Position numbers and translations under genes: made by a program
Shown here: piece after piece, positions 1 through 5,840 of the stretch
Layout of the letters: every line of letters starts with the position of its first letter
How positions within the stretch are numbered: position 1 is the first letter of the stretch
From: Deferribacteraceae bacterium
GTDB lineage: Bacteria; Chrysiogenota; Deferribacteres; Deferribacterales; JAISNW01
Direction: 5' to 3'
DNA length: 8,056 nucleotides
Assembly (NCBI GenBank): GCA_031278965.1
Contig: JAITJJ010000094.1
Location: 1-8,056 of the forward strand
Notes under the pieces: model-generated
What the model saw: the letters and a program-made list of their open reading frames with translations, nothing else
Database searches by the model: none
What the model was told of the DNA's origin: nothing

Positions 1-53
1 AGCACCCCGCAGATAAAACCAGCTAAAACAGCTTTAAGGACAAGCCTCCTCAT
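1..53 (-). CDS. ftsQ: Cell division protein FtsQ, N-terminal start only
   Basis: Only the first 17 codons fall inside the window. They read MRRLVLKAVLAGFICGV: a short basic cytoplasmic tail running straight into a hydrophobic stretch, as expected at the N-terminus of a single-pass inner-membrane protein. An AGGAAG Shine-Dalgarno (62–67) sits 8 nt before the ATG. The main argument is position: in Gram-negative dcw clusters the gene after ddl is usually ftsQ, a bitopic divisome protein that recruits FtsB/FtsL and has a periplasmic POTRA domain. None of that domain is visible here, so the name rests on context plus the membrane-anchor start. Another small membrane protein cannot be excluded. The spacer from ddl is 22 nt, which implies co-transcription. 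Confidence 0.68.
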   Translation of the reverse strand, partial: MRRLVLKAVLAGFICGV

Positions 54-75
54 ACGCGCAACTTCCTATATATCC

Positions 76-975
76 CTAATTCTGCTCTGTTGAAGCTGTG
101 GCGAGCATCATTTCAAAAAGCTCAAGCTGCGAAATCCCGTCATGCTCCGCCGCCTTGGGGAGGTTGCTTGTTTCCGTAAGACCGGGAACCGTGTTTACCT
201 CCAATACATAGGGAATATCGCGGAATATTATATCCACCCTTGCCGCCCCCAAACAGTTCAAAGCCTTGTATGCGCTTACAGCGGTTGCTTTCACCAGATC
301 CGTTTCCGCATCGGATAACCCTGTTTCAAAAAGATAATCAGTGGCACCCGCCGTATACTTTGAGGCATAATCATAAAAGCCGCTATGGGGTTTAATGTAT
401 ATAGGAGAGAGCACTTTCCCGTTTATTACGGAAATCGTTATCTCCTTGCCGTCTATGTATTCTTCCACCAAAACGCAGTCATCGTATTTTTTGGCAAGGG
501 CGCCAGCCTGCTTGTAATGAGCCCTCGTATGCACGATGCTAACCCCGACGGTGGAACCTTCCCGTGCAGGTTTAATAACACACGGCATAAACTGCGGCTC
601 GCCTCCTGAACCGAACTGATAGTATCTTGGGGTGGGTATCGCGTTCTTTTCAAAGGCGAGCTTTGCCATATATTTATTATAAGCCATCATACTCGAGGCA
701 ACGCCGGAACCGGTATAGGCGATCCCCGCCATTTCAAGGAAACCTTGCAAAACCCCGTCCTCTCCGTATTTTCCGTGTACTGCATTAAAGCAGATATCTG
801 GATGACGGCTTAAAATCTCATAGATATTATCTTCATTGAGGATAAATGCTTCAACCTCGTAACCGCCGCTTTTCAACGTATCATAAACATTTTTGCCTGT
901 ACATAGGGATACCTCCCTCTCAGTGCCTATCCCTCCGTAAACCACAAGAATCTTTTTCTCTTTTAAGCCAGCCAT
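76..975 (-). CDS. ddl: D-alanine–D-alanine ligase
   Basis: Cytoplasmic ATP-grasp enzyme that joins two D-alanines into the dipeptide that MurF attaches to the UDP-MurNAc-tripeptide. At 299 residues it is a normal short, DdlB-type enzyme. Visible motifs in order: GGIGTEREVSL (14–24), HGKYGEDGVLQG (67–78), the ATP-grasp segment IKPAREGSTVG (134–144), EEYIDGKEIT (171–180), YDYASKY (201–207), and the metal-binding LEVNTVPGLT (258–267). By alignment from memory to E. coli DdlB, the Glu/Ser/Tyr triad is E19, S141 and Y207. The Tyr, rather than the Phe seen in D-Ala-D-Lac ligases, suggests ordinary D-Ala-D-Ala specificity. The ATG has a GAGGTG site (981–986) 5 nt upstream, 33 nt after murC. The stop is UAG. 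If that codon were read through, 14 residues would be added before a UAA inside the ftsQ start. Confidence 0.96.
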   Translation of the reverse strand: MAGLKEKKILVVYGGIGTEREVSLCTGKNVYDTLKSGGYEVEAFILNEDNIYEILSRHPDICFNAVHGKYGEDGVLQGFLEMAGIAYTGSGVASSMMAYNKYMAKLAFEKNAIPTPRYYQFGSGGEPQFMPCVIKPAREGSTVGVSIVHTRAHYKQAGALAKKYDDCVLVEEYIDGKEITISVINGKVLSPIYIKPHSGFYDYASKYTAGATDYLFETGLSDAETDLVKATAVSAYKALNCLGAARVDIIFRDIPYVLEVNTVPGLTETSNLPKAAEHDGISQLELFEMMLATASTEQN

Positions 976-1008
976 ATCTGCACCTCATATAAATATAGTC
1001 TTTTAATA

Positions 1009-1818
1009 TTATACCCGCGTATTGCTGAAATATTCCGCTAATTCGTAGGAAAACTTTGATATATTCCCTGCTCCCATTACCACCACCACAAGTTTATCGC
1101 TGGTCATATCCTGCAGTTTGGGATAAAAATCTGACCACTGTTTAAGGTAATTTGCGTCCTTAAAACCGTATTTTTTTATCTCTTCCATAAGCATCTCGGA
1201 GTCTACCCCATCAATCGGCTTTTCTGAAGCGGCATATATATCGGTTAAAAAGAGGTAATCCGCATCCAGAAAGCACTTTGCAAATTCGCTCTTTAAACTC
1301 AGCGTCCGCGTATATCGGTGGGGCTGAAATATCACGCATATCCTAAAGCCTGTCAAAGCCTCCCTGACTGCTTTTAGGGTTGCGGTAATCTCAGTGGGGT
1401 GATGAGCGTAGTCGTCTATTATATATAAATCTTCGCTTTCAAAGCGCATGGAGAGCCGCCGTTCCACCCCGCCGTAGGAAGAAATAACCTCTTTTATTGC
1501 AGTAAACGGCGCCTGCATCTCAATGGATGCCGCTATAGCCGCAAGCGCATTTAAAATAATATGATCTCCCGGGTGGTATAGGGTTACGCTTCCTAAAAAA
1601 TTCTCTTTATAGTCCACATCAAAGCTGACTTTAAACCCTTCCTTAACTATATTCGATCCCCGCACATCCGCCTGAGCCTTTATGCCGTAGCTTATAAAGC
1701 GTTTATTCAGTTTATGGATAATATCCGCCACATTATTATCGTCTATGCATACCACAGCGCACCCGTAAAAAGGAACGCTGTTGGCAAAGGCGGCAAAACA
1801 ATCTTTTACATCATCCAT
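1009..1818 (-). CDS. murC: MurC C-terminal part, downstream of in-frame UAG (UDP-N-acetylmuramate–L-alanine ligase)
   Basis: This is the remainder of MurC in the same frame as the part at 1822–2400, separated only by a UAG and one GAU codon. Numbered on the reconstructed 463-codon protein, it holds the second half of the ATPase domain (PFYG near 210; GDHIILN 278–284; GVERR 311–315) and the ligand-binding C-terminal domain (DDYAHHPTEI 329–338, FQPHRYTRT 358–366, DIYAASE 387–393, GAGNISK 443–449). These are hallmark MurC motifs and the part looks intact to its UAA stop. Family-conserved N in the HNxxN motif is Ile here (codon 1558–1560). If made separately, it could start at ATG 1816–1818, whose only SD-like match (AGGA) lies just 2 nt upstream. 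It lacks the P-loop and would not be active alone. Whether a separate protein exists is unknown. Confidence 0.82.
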   Translation of the reverse strand: MDDVKDCFAAFANSVPFYGCAVVCIDDNNVADIIHKLNKRFISYGIKAQADVRGSNIVKEGFKVSFDVDYKENFLGSVTLYHPGDHIILNALAAIAASIEMQAPFTAIKEVISSYGGVERRLSMRFESEDLYIIDDYAHHPTEITATLKAVREALTGFRICVIFQPHRYTRTLSLKSEFAKCFLDADYLFLTDIYAASEKPIDGVDSEMLMEEIKKYGFKDANYLKQWSDFYPKLQDMTSDKLVVVVMGAGNISKFSYELAEYFSNTRV

Positions 1819-1830
1819 ATCCTAATAGTT
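1816..1830 (-). promoter_or_regulatory. Possible termination–reinitiation site at the murC UAG
   Basis: The coding strand reads ACTATTAGGATATG at this point. A ribosome stopping at UAG (1822–1824) would find an AUG three nucleotides beyond the stop (1816–1818). AGGA overlaps the stop but is only 2 nt from the AUG, closer than the 5–8 nt spacing at every other start in this cluster. Stop-proximal AUGs can support reinitiation, so a separate C-terminal polypeptide is possible. The poor spacing argues that this is not an evolved start, and the AUG simply encodes a conserved-region residue in the intact gene. Confidence 0.25.
1822..1824 (-). other. murC: In-frame amber (UAG) codon inside murC
   Basis: On the coding strand the sequence reads CAT ATG GAA AAC TAT TAG GAT ATG GAT GAT (H M E N Y stop D M D D). 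Both flanks align without a gap to the MurC family segment, where a sense codon such as Gly, Gln or Lys follows the Tyr (E. coli has HMDTYQGD). There is no frame change and nothing is missing. Reading UAG as an amino acid restores a 463-residue MurC, a normal length. The codon is one substitution away from CAG (Gln), AAG (Lys) or TAC/TAT (Tyr). The stop is seen directly; its cause is open: base-call or assembly error, mutation, suppressor tRNA, pyrrolysine insertion or a genuinely split gene. Confidence 0.93.
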
Positions 1831-2400
1831 TTCCATATGCTCTTTGTCAATGTTGGTAATTACCGCTATAGAAGGATAGAGCTTCATAAACGATTTGTCG
1901 CTTTCATCGGCTTCCACCACCATTACATTCTGTTTTCCGAAACGGGCGTTGCTTCCGGTTCTGTTTAACAGCCCTCCGACTATAGCGGTGGGATCATAAT
2001 CACAGGCGGTTAAAATCTCCGTTATCATGCTTGTGGTGGTAGTCTTCCCGTGACTTCCAGCTACCGCTATGGAATATTTTAGCCGCGTCAGTTCCCCAAG
2101 CATCTCCCCTCTGGTAATAACAGGGATAAATGCCTCCGATGCCGCCAAAAGCTCTGGATTGTCCTTGGAGATTGCAGAGGAATACACAACAAGTTCAGCA
2201 CCCAATACATTTTTGCCTTCATGACCGATAAACACAGGGATTCCCGATGCTCTCAACTCTCTTGTGGTCTTATTTTCAACAACATCTGAACCGGTAACCT
2301 CAAATTCAAGGTTTTTAAGCACCCTTGCAATACCGCTCATCCCAATTCCTCCGATGCCCACAAAATGCAATCGTTTTAGGAACCCAAAAATATTGGTCAT
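1822..2400 (-). CDS. murC: MurC N-terminal part, upstream of in-frame UAG (UDP-N-acetylmuramate–L-alanine ligase)
   Basis: MurC is the cytoplasmic ATP-dependent ligase that adds L-alanine to UDP-MurNAc, the first peptide step of peptidoglycan synthesis. This 192-residue part has the UDP-sugar-binding domain with HFVGIGGIGMSGIA (12–25) and GSD (37–39), the ATPase P-loop GSHGKTTTT (115–123), EADESDKSF (163–171), and TNIDKEHMENY (182–192), where it stops at UAG. Full-length MurC is usually about 450–490 residues, so this alone lacks half the ATPase domain and the whole C-terminal domain and should be inactive. The ATG overlaps the murG stop (ATGA) and has GGAGG (2408–2412) 7 nt upstream. The missing half follows immediately in the same frame at 1009–1818. 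All recognisable catalytic residues in this part are present. Confidence 0.88.
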   Translation of the reverse strand: MTNIFGFLKRLHFVGIGGIGMSGIARVLKNLEFEVTGSDVVENKTTRELRASGIPVFIGHEGKNVLGAELVVYSSAISKDNPELLAASEAFIPVITRGEMLGELTRLKYSIAVAGSHGKTTTTSMITEILTACDYDPTAIVGGLLNRTGSNARFGKQNVMVVEADESDKSFMKLYPSIAVITNIDKEHMENY

Positions 2401-3446
2401 CCGCTGGCCTCCAAGCCCATTAATTTAATCATCTTTGCGGCGGAATCCTCCAGCCTTAGGTTGGCAAAGTTTAATCCGTAGTTGGGGATCTCAATATACA
2501 TCTTTTCTATTTCCTTTCTTAAAGTGTCTGCGGAAAATTTATCCTCAGTTAAAACTTTGCCGAAACCGGAATCCGCCATATATTTGGCGTTATAAAACTG
2601 GTGGTTCCTGGCGGAAGCGGCAAAGGGGATATAAATGCCGGGGCGCTTTGCGTGCATAGCCTCAAAAAGGGTTCCTGAACCCGCTCTTGCCACAAGCATA
2701 TCCGCCTTCTTAAACTCTGCCGCCATATCATCTATAAACGGGAGAATTTTTAACCTCTCGTCAAGTTCTCCAAGCTCCGATTTATACAGCGCTGTCGTTT
2801 CATCCTCAAGGTTTTTCCCTGTCTGGTGAGTGATAATATAGCCGTCATCCAAAAGAGCTTTTGCCGCCTTTGCCATAGTCTGGTTTATAATCCTCGCTCC
2901 GTTTGAACCCCCGATTACAAGGATATTTTTTCCCTTTTCCAGATTCTCTCCAATCCCCAAAAAGTCCCGCCGCACAGGGTTGCCCACACATACGGCACGT
3001 GACGGGGCATACAATGTCTGGCTATACGCCGTAAAAACATAGGCCGCCTGCGAGGAGAGCCAACGGTTTAGCGTGCCCATAACACTATTTGACTCATGAA
3101 TATATACCTCGTTGCGCTTCAATATCCCTGCCATAGCGGCGGGCGCCCCTGCAAAGCCGCCCAAAACCAAGAGTTTATCCCCTTTTTTAATATGACCTGA
3201 TACCTTGTGCGACTGCTTCACCAATTTTGAAAGAGCCTTCACTTTTCCCAACATCCTCTCTCCGGCGAAGGCGGATACCTTCTGTTCAACAAAATCATAG
3301 CCGAGTTTGCTCAAAACTTCCTTTTCTATTCCGCGGTCTGAAACAAGGAATAGAATCGGTACGCCGCTTGCTTTCAATCTTTCGGCAACAGCAATCCCCG
3401 GATAAAGGTGGCCGCCGGTGCCGCCGCCCGCTATTATCAACTTCAT
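2397..3446 (-). CDS. murG: UDP-GlcNAc–lipid I GlcNAc transferase MurG
   Basis: Peripheral inner-membrane GT-B glycosyltransferase (family GT28) that transfers GlcNAc from UDP-GlcNAc to lipid I, forming lipid II on the cytoplasmic face. The 349-residue length is typical. Motifs: glycine-rich loop GGGTGGHLYP (7–16), a second glycine loop LGGFAGAP (95–102), HESN (117–120; usually HEQN), VGNPVRRDF (154–162), GGSNGARIIN (179–188), and the C-terminal UDP-GlcNAc site RAGSGTLFE (254–262) with HQFYNA (282–287). These cover both GT-B lobes and suggest an active enzyme. HESN for HEQN and GGFAG for the common GGYxS are mild departures. The start overlaps the ftsW stop by 4 nt (ATGA) and GAGGAG lies 5 nt upstream. 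The stop overlaps the murC ATG, so translation is probably coupled on both sides. Confidence 0.97.
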   Translation of the reverse strand: MKLIIAGGGTGGHLYPGIAVAERLKASGVPILFLVSDRGIEKEVLSKLGYDFVEQKVSAFAGERMLGKVKALSKLVKQSHKVSGHIKKGDKLLVLGGFAGAPAAMAGILKRNEVYIHESNSVMGTLNRWLSSQAAYVFTAYSQTLYAPSRAVCVGNPVRRDFLGIGENLEKGKNILVIGGSNGARIINQTMAKAAKALLDDGYIITHQTGKNLEDETTALYKSELGELDERLKILPFIDDMAAEFKKADMLVARAGSGTLFEAMHAKRPGIYIPFAASARNHQFYNAKYMADSGFGKVLTEDKFSADTLRKEIEKMYIEIPNYGLNFANLRLEDSAAKMIKLMGLEASG

Positions 3447-4534
3447 CCGCTCTCCTCGCTCTCCTCTATCCCTCTAAGCAGTATCCCCACAAAAAAGAGG
3501 GCGATCATCAGCGCGCTACCCCCGTAACTTATAAACGGAAGGGTTATCCCTTTGGTGGGGAGAATCCCAAGCACAACCCCTATATTTATCACGCTCTGAT
3601 AAAAAAGCATACAACTTACGCCTATTAAGACAAGTTTTTTGTATCTGTCCCTCTGCTTTAGGGCTGCCTTAACGGCTATCCTAAAGAATAGGGTTATGGC
3701 AAGCGCCACCGCCATTGCTCCAAGGATCCCTGTTTCTTCGGAGATGATGGCATAAACAAAGTCCGTATGCGCCTCTGGGAGGAAAAAGAGCTTCTGGGTT
3801 GAGTTGCCTATCCCCTTGCCATAAACCCCGCCGCTTCCCACAGCAGAGAGCGATTGAACAAGTTGATAACCGCTGCCCAGACGATCCGCCCAAGGGTCAA
3901 GAAACATAAGGAGCCGCCCCCGTCTATATCCTAAAAAGAGACTTGCTATAAAAAGCGGGAGCAAAAATCCCAAAATTCCCATAACATGTCTCCCCTTAGC
4001 CCCCCCTATAATTAGGACAGTAAACGCCACAGAGGTTATAAGGACAGTAGTGCCGAAATCCGGCTCCAACATTATTAATGCGGCAAGGGTGCCCACCATT
4101 ATTGTGGCGGGGAGAAATCCTCTCGTAAAATCCGCCATCTTGTCATACTTCTTATCCAGATAGTGGGCAAGGTATACAACCACTGTAAACTTTGCAAGCT
4201 CCGAAGGCTGAAAGGAGAAAACCGGGAGCATTATCCAGCGATGGGCGCCGTTTGCCTCTCTCTGAAAAAAAACCGCAATCAGAAGGATCAAGGTTCCGAA
4301 AAAGAGGAAAACTATCTTTTTCCTATAAAATTCCAGGGGTATCTTATAGGCAGCGAACATGCATATAAACCCCAACACACAGCTTAAAAGCTGTTTCATA
4401 AGGAAGTAAGTATCGCTCCTTCCAAGCCGCATAGCCTGTAGAGAGCCTGCGGAGTAGGAGAATAACAGCCCTGTGAGGGACAAGACAAACGCTATAAAGA
4501 AGAGGTGAAATCTGGGATCCCTGTAGTTTATCAT
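3443..4534 (-). CDS. ftsW: Septal peptidoglycan glycosyltransferase FtsW
   Basis: Polytopic inner-membrane SEDS-family glycan polymerase that works with a class B PBP (FtsI) to build septal peptidoglycan from lipid II. It is 363 residues with about ten hydrophobic segments and a short N-terminal tail beginning MINYRDPRF. SEDS signatures are NGAHRWI (95–101), QPSELAK (109–115), LEPDFGT (156–162), PEAHTDF (253–259) carrying the presumed catalytic Asp at D258 (E. coli D297 by memory), and LPTKGITLPFISYGG (325–339). RodA is the main alternative, but the HTDF context and location between murD and murG favour FtsW. The start overlaps the murD stop by 4 nt and has GGGGGA (4541–4546) 6 nt upstream. 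The C-terminus is a short acidic EESEESG tail that doubles as the murG ribosome-binding region. Confidence 0.96.
   Translation of the reverse strand: MINYRDPRFHLFFIAFVLSLTGLLFSYSAGSLQAMRLGRSDTYFLMKQLLSCVLGFICMFAAYKIPLEFYRKKIVFLFFGTLILLIAVFFQREANGAHRWIMLPVFSFQPSELAKFTVVVYLAHYLDKKYDKMADFTRGFLPATIMVGTLAALIMLEPDFGTTVLITSVAFTVLIIGGAKGRHVMGILGFLLPLFIASLFLGYRRGRLLMFLDPWADRLGSGYQLVQSLSAVGSGGVYGKGIGNSTQKLFFLPEAHTDFVYAIISEETGILGAMAVALAITLFFRIAVKAALKQRDRYKKLVLIGVSCMLFYQSVINIGVVLGILPTKGITLPFISYGGSALMIALFFVGILLRGIEESEESG
3449..3466 (-). repeat. 9-bp direct repeat forming a double Shine-Dalgarno before murG
   Basis: On the coding strand GAGGAGAGC occurs twice back to back (3466–3458 and 3457–3449), followed by GG and the murG ATG. 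It encodes the EES-EES tail of FtsW and gives murG two GAGGAG matches to the anti-Shine-Dalgarno, the nearer one 5 nt from the start. The repeat is exact and seen directly. A role in raising murG translation is inference. Because the unit is 9 bp, gain or loss of a copy would keep ftsW in frame. Confidence 0.7.
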
Positions 4535-5829
4535 ATTCTATCCCCCGATAAGTTGTCTTCTAAGGCGAATAGCTTAAAGTATTCCGCAAATTTATCTCCT
4601 CGCTCCTCATAGTTTGCAAACTCATCAAAACTGGCGCACCCCGGCGAAAGTATCACGGTATTTAATCCGTCCTCACGGCTTAAATACTTAACGGTATCTT
4701 TCAAGTCTCCGGTATATATCAGATCGGCTTTTACAAGCCCCTCAAGCTGCCCTCCTATGATATGCGCCGCTTCCCCGAAAAGACATATCTCTTTGGCGCA
4801 ACGGTTAAGCTCGCCTGCAAGACGTCTGAAATCCCCGCGCTTATCCCGCCCTCCCAAGAGCACCGCAGTCGGATAAAAACAGCTTTTCAGCGCCGTTAAA
4901 GTTGAATCAACGTTGGTTGCCTTAGAATCGTTTATCCACGCAACGCCTTTTGCGCTCCCGATATACTCAGTTCTGTGCGGCATAGCGGTTAGCACCCCTA
5001 TCAGATCCGTCGCATCACCCTCAAGAGGTAAAACGGAAGAGGCAAGCAGGAGGGCATGGGAGAGATTGACCAGGTTATGCCGTCCAAAGAGGTGGAAACC
5101 CCGAACATCTATATAAAAAGGGCCGAAGTCAAGTTTGTCTCCAATTTTCTTGGGGAAAGATTCCAGATCATCGTCAATATAGAGAACCTTTAAGCGGTGT
5201 TTTAGCGCGTTATTTGCAATAAGCGGATTTAATCCCGCTGTAACAAGCCCGTTCTCTCTGACAAAGTAGAGTGCTCTTAGCTTAGCGTTATAATACTCCT
5301 CTACGGAATTATACCTGTCAAGGTGATCTGGAGTCAGGTTTGTTACGGAGCAGGCGGCGATCTCTATATTTTTCATAAGCTCAATCTGGAAACTTGAAAG
5401 CTCTGTAACGAAAACCCCTCTTCCGCCTCTGGACATAACCGCATTCGAAAACGGATAGCCTATATTGCCGCAAGCAACGGCATCCACAGAGAGATTGTTT
5501 AGTATCTGCGCCGCAAGGTGGGTAACGGTGGATTTCCCGTTGGTTCCAGTTACGCCGATAACTCTGCTCTCTTTTTCCAGCTCTGCATAAGCTAAATCTA
5601 TCTCGTTTAAAATTTCTCCTTTAATTTCTGGAAGGCGCTTTGGAGGGATACCGGGGCTTATTACCGTCAGATCAAAGTCATCTTTATATTCACTAATGGG
5701 GAAAATATTCACTCCGTCCGCCAATTTATCATCAAAAAGCGCGAATTGAGCGTCACCCATCTTTCTTTTAAGGAGAGCGAGAGCGCCTTTTCCGCTCTTT
5801 GCAAATCCGATCACAGCAATCTTTTTCAT
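4531..5829 (-). CDS. murD: UDP-N-acetylmuramoyl-L-alanine–D-glutamate ligase
   Basis: Cytoplasmic Mur ligase that adds D-glutamate to UDP-MurNAc-L-Ala using ATP. From the ATG at 5827–5829 it has 432 residues, a normal MurD length. Domain 1 begins KKIAVIGFAKSGKGAL, a UDP-binding loop. The central ATPase domain shows TGTNGKST (94–101), ELSSFQIE (143–150), TNLTPDHLDRY (163–173) and the carbamylatable lysine in NAKLRAL (K183), then GRHNLVN (249–255) with both Asn of the HNxxN motif. The C-terminal domain has PHRTEY, NDSKATN (300–306), the MurD hallmark LLGGRDK, and SPGCASFDEF (395–404). All key residues are present. A GTG three bases upstream (5830–5832), overlapping the mraY UAG, could be an alternative start. 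ATG is preferred because the MKKIAVIG opening is typical and the weak GAGAT site is better spaced. Confidence 0.96.
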   Translation of the reverse strand: MKKIAVIGFAKSGKGALALLKRKMGDAQFALFDDKLADGVNIFPISEYKDDFDLTVISPGIPPKRLPEIKGEILNEIDLAYAELEKESRVIGVTGTNGKSTVTHLAAQILNNLSVDAVACGNIGYPFSNAVMSRGGRGVFVTELSSFQIELMKNIEIAACSVTNLTPDHLDRYNSVEEYYNAKLRALYFVRENGLVTAGLNPLIANNALKHRLKVLYIDDDLESFPKKIGDKLDFGPFYIDVRGFHLFGRHNLVNLSHALLLASSVLPLEGDATDLIGVLTAMPHRTEYIGSAKGVAWINDSKATNVDSTLTALKSCFYPTAVLLGGRDKRGDFRRLAGELNRCAKEICLFGEAAHIIGGQLEGLVKADLIYTGDLKDTVKYLSREDGLNTVILSPGCASFDEFANYEERGDKFAEYFKLFALEDNLSGDRI

Positions 5830-5840
5830 CACTATCTCAA
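5827..5840 (-). promoter_or_regulatory. mraY/murD junction: UAG-UGA tandem stop with weak RBS
   Basis: The coding strand reads TTGAGATAGTGATG. MraY ends Lys-Leu-Arg, then UAG, then immediately UGA in the same frame, and the second UGA also overlaps the murD AUG. The only Shine-Dalgarno-like element is GAGA(T), the weakest in this cluster, so murD initiation probably depends on ribosomes terminating mraY. The GTG overlapping the UAG is a possible second start that would add one Met. Confidence 0.55.

Noticed and set aside
385..609. Plus-strand open frames such as 385–609, 1714–1968, 3227–3628 and 5934–6320.
   Set aside because: They lie antisense to well-supported dcw genes, have no recognisable domains and read like low-complexity complements of those genes. 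They are treated as shadows.
1008..1013. Perfect TATAAT on the coding strand at the end of murC, as a promoter for ddl–ftsQ.
   Set aside because: No TTGACA-like hexamer lies 16–18 nt upstream, and the match is made of the last Val codon plus the UAA stop. An internal promoter is possible but not supported.
1751..1785. Imperfect hairpin about 40 nt downstream of the murC UAG (ACAGCG paired with CGCTGT, 16-nt loop, extendable past a bulged A) as a readthrough or PYLIS-like element.
   Set aside because: The pairing is real, but known stop-recoding structures start within a few nucleotides of the stop, the loop is large, and a 6-bp perfect stem is common by chance. Covariation in relatives would be needed.
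1009..2400. Reassignment of UAG to a sense codon throughout this genome.
   Set aside because: mraY and ddl end in UAG at family-typical C-termini, so UAG acts as a stop in this same window. A single in-frame case cannot establish a code change.
1009..2400. Two fully separate genes, the C-terminal one being an unrelated protein.
   Set aside because: The two parts are in the same frame, separated by two codons, and join exactly into the MurC family without gap or duplication.
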